Source of the DNA: an uncultured Collinsella sp.
GTDB taxonomy: Bacteria > Actinomycetota > Coriobacteriia > Coriobacteriales > Coriobacteriaceae
Assembly (NCBI GenBank): GCA_949285915.1
Contig: CASDZW010000019.1
Location: forward strand, 1-34,653
Reading direction: 5' to 3'
DNA length: 34,653 nt
Numbering within the stretch: position 1 is the stretch's first letter; each line of letters opens with the position of its first letter. This document shows, one piece after another, positions 34,050-34,653 of the stretch. The position numbers and the translations under genes were made by a program. Under the pieces are notes generated by a model. The model did no database searches. It had not been told where the DNA came from and was given only the letters and a program-made list of their open reading frames with translations.

Positions 34050-34653
34050 ATGGGCGCCGCAACGCATATCCTTACCGTCGATGTGGGAAACACCACCACG
34101 CGCCTCGGCGTCTACACCCTGCCCGCAAACCGTGAGGACGCTGCCGCGCCCGAGCTCATCGGCACCTGCGACCTCACCACGCCGGACCGCGCCACAGCTG
34201 ACGAGCTCCGCATCCAGCTCTCCCAGGCCCAGGGTATTCTGCCGATGGCCGAGCTTGCCGGCTCCATCCTCTCATGCGTTGTTCCCACGCTCACCGAAAC
34301 CTGGCGCCATGCCCTCGCAAGCGTTGCGCAAACGCGGCCGCTCGTCGTGGGGCCGGGACTTAAATCGGGCATCCGCATGCGCTATGACGACCCCTCCGAG
34401 GTGGGGGCGGACCGCATCGCTGGTATCGTCGCGGCACGTGCCGCCTACGAACTCCCGGCGGTTGTCGTCGACCTAGGCACCACCACCAACTTCGACGTCA
34501 TCGACGCTACGGGCGCTTTTGCGGGCGGCATCATTGCCCCCGGCGTCGCACTCGGCGCGCAGTCCCTCGCGCGCGCTGCGGCGCGCCTCCCCATCATCGA
34601 GCTCGCCGCGCCCAAGTCCCTCATTGGGACGAGCACGCGCGCTGCCATGCAAT
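34050..34653 (+). CDS. coaX: Type III pantothenate kinase, partial (3' end cut by window edge)
   Basis: Visible are 201 residues of a protein usually about 255-265 long. CoaX phosphorylates pantothenate, the first step to coenzyme A. Motifs of this ASKHA-fold family: DVGNTTTRLG (Asp11, phosphate loop), GPGLKSGIRMRYDDP (101 on), GADR with catalytic Asp121, and VVDLGTTTNFDV at 138-150. It is followed by GGIIAPGVALGAQSL. AGAGGG lies 6 nt before the ATG. It is divergent from the OPT gene; the 150-nt gap has a TATCAT box (34006-34011) without a clear -35. Confidence 0.96.
   Translation, partial: MGAATHILTVDVGNTTTRLGVYTLPANREDAAAPELIGTCDLTTPDRATADELRIQLSQAQGILPMAELAGSILSCVVPTLTETWRHALASVAQTRPLVVGPGLKSGIRMRYDDPSEVGADRIAGIVAARAAYELPAVVVDLGTTTNFDVIDATGAFAGGIIAPGVALGAQSLARAAARLPIIELAAPKSLIGTSTRAAMQ

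Overview
The window reads as a high-GC, low-intergenic-content chromosome segment from a member of the class Coriobacteriia (Actinomycetota). This rests on codon usage, GTG starts with strong AGGAGG ribosome sites, and the mix of groESL, gltBD, type III glutamine synthetase, Asp23/AmaP and YebC. Genus cannot be set from sequence alone. The first ~1.3 kb (partial Nudix hydrolase, C-terminal two thirds of a FabK-type enoyl reductase) has a different codon style (GAA, GGA, CGG, CCG, TCC). It is joined in frame to a GroEL gene that stops about 85 residues early, at a short stretch that could belong to either gene. I read this as a chimeric join of two genomes, most likely an assembly artefact, with recombination as the less likely alternative.

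Layout: 1-1300 foreign segment; 1300-3012 groES-groEL (5' part), minus strand; 3189-4028 unknown two-helix membrane protein; 4114-10485 a nitrogen-assimilation block with gltB-gltD behind a GlnR-like operator array; 10486-12318 a lone AbiEi/DUF559-like nuclease-type gene between two copies of a 54-nt palindromic repeat; 12319-14409 type III glutamine synthetase, divergent from an M20 amidohydrolase, with a second GlnR-like array (half-sites every 11 bp) between them; 15971-20404 a two-gene operon of TIR-type, single-membrane-pass, beta-propeller proteins with its own promoter; 20454-22851 a methionine-type ABC importer (metNIQ order of transcription metN-metI-metQ) ending in a clear terminator; 22852-23562 non-coding DNA rich in palindromes; 23563-25167 amaP-DUF2273-asp23 envelope-stress operon; 25321-26127 yebC; 26583-30848 a P-type ATPase with Na,K-ATPase-like ion-site residues in an operon with two RCK/TrkA-like regulators; 30908-32023 nifU-like and lgt; 32154-33899 an OPT-family transporter whose coding sequence carries a 100-nt palindrome; 34050-end partial coaX.

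How the parts work together: gltBD and glnA together form the GS-GOGAT ammonium assimilation route, and the shared GTnAC/GAAAC half-sites predict a common nitrogen regulator. The ATPase-RCK-RCK operon suggests nucleotide-gated control of an ion pump, because no TrkH/KtrB channel subunit is present. The TIR pair looks like a membrane sensor: an outward-facing propeller, one helix and a cytosolic TIR domain, with one partner carrying a degenerate TIR. The best candidates for undescribed biology are the TIR-propeller pair, the ATPase-RCK operon, and three unrelated palindromic repeat families, one of which is translated inside a transporter.
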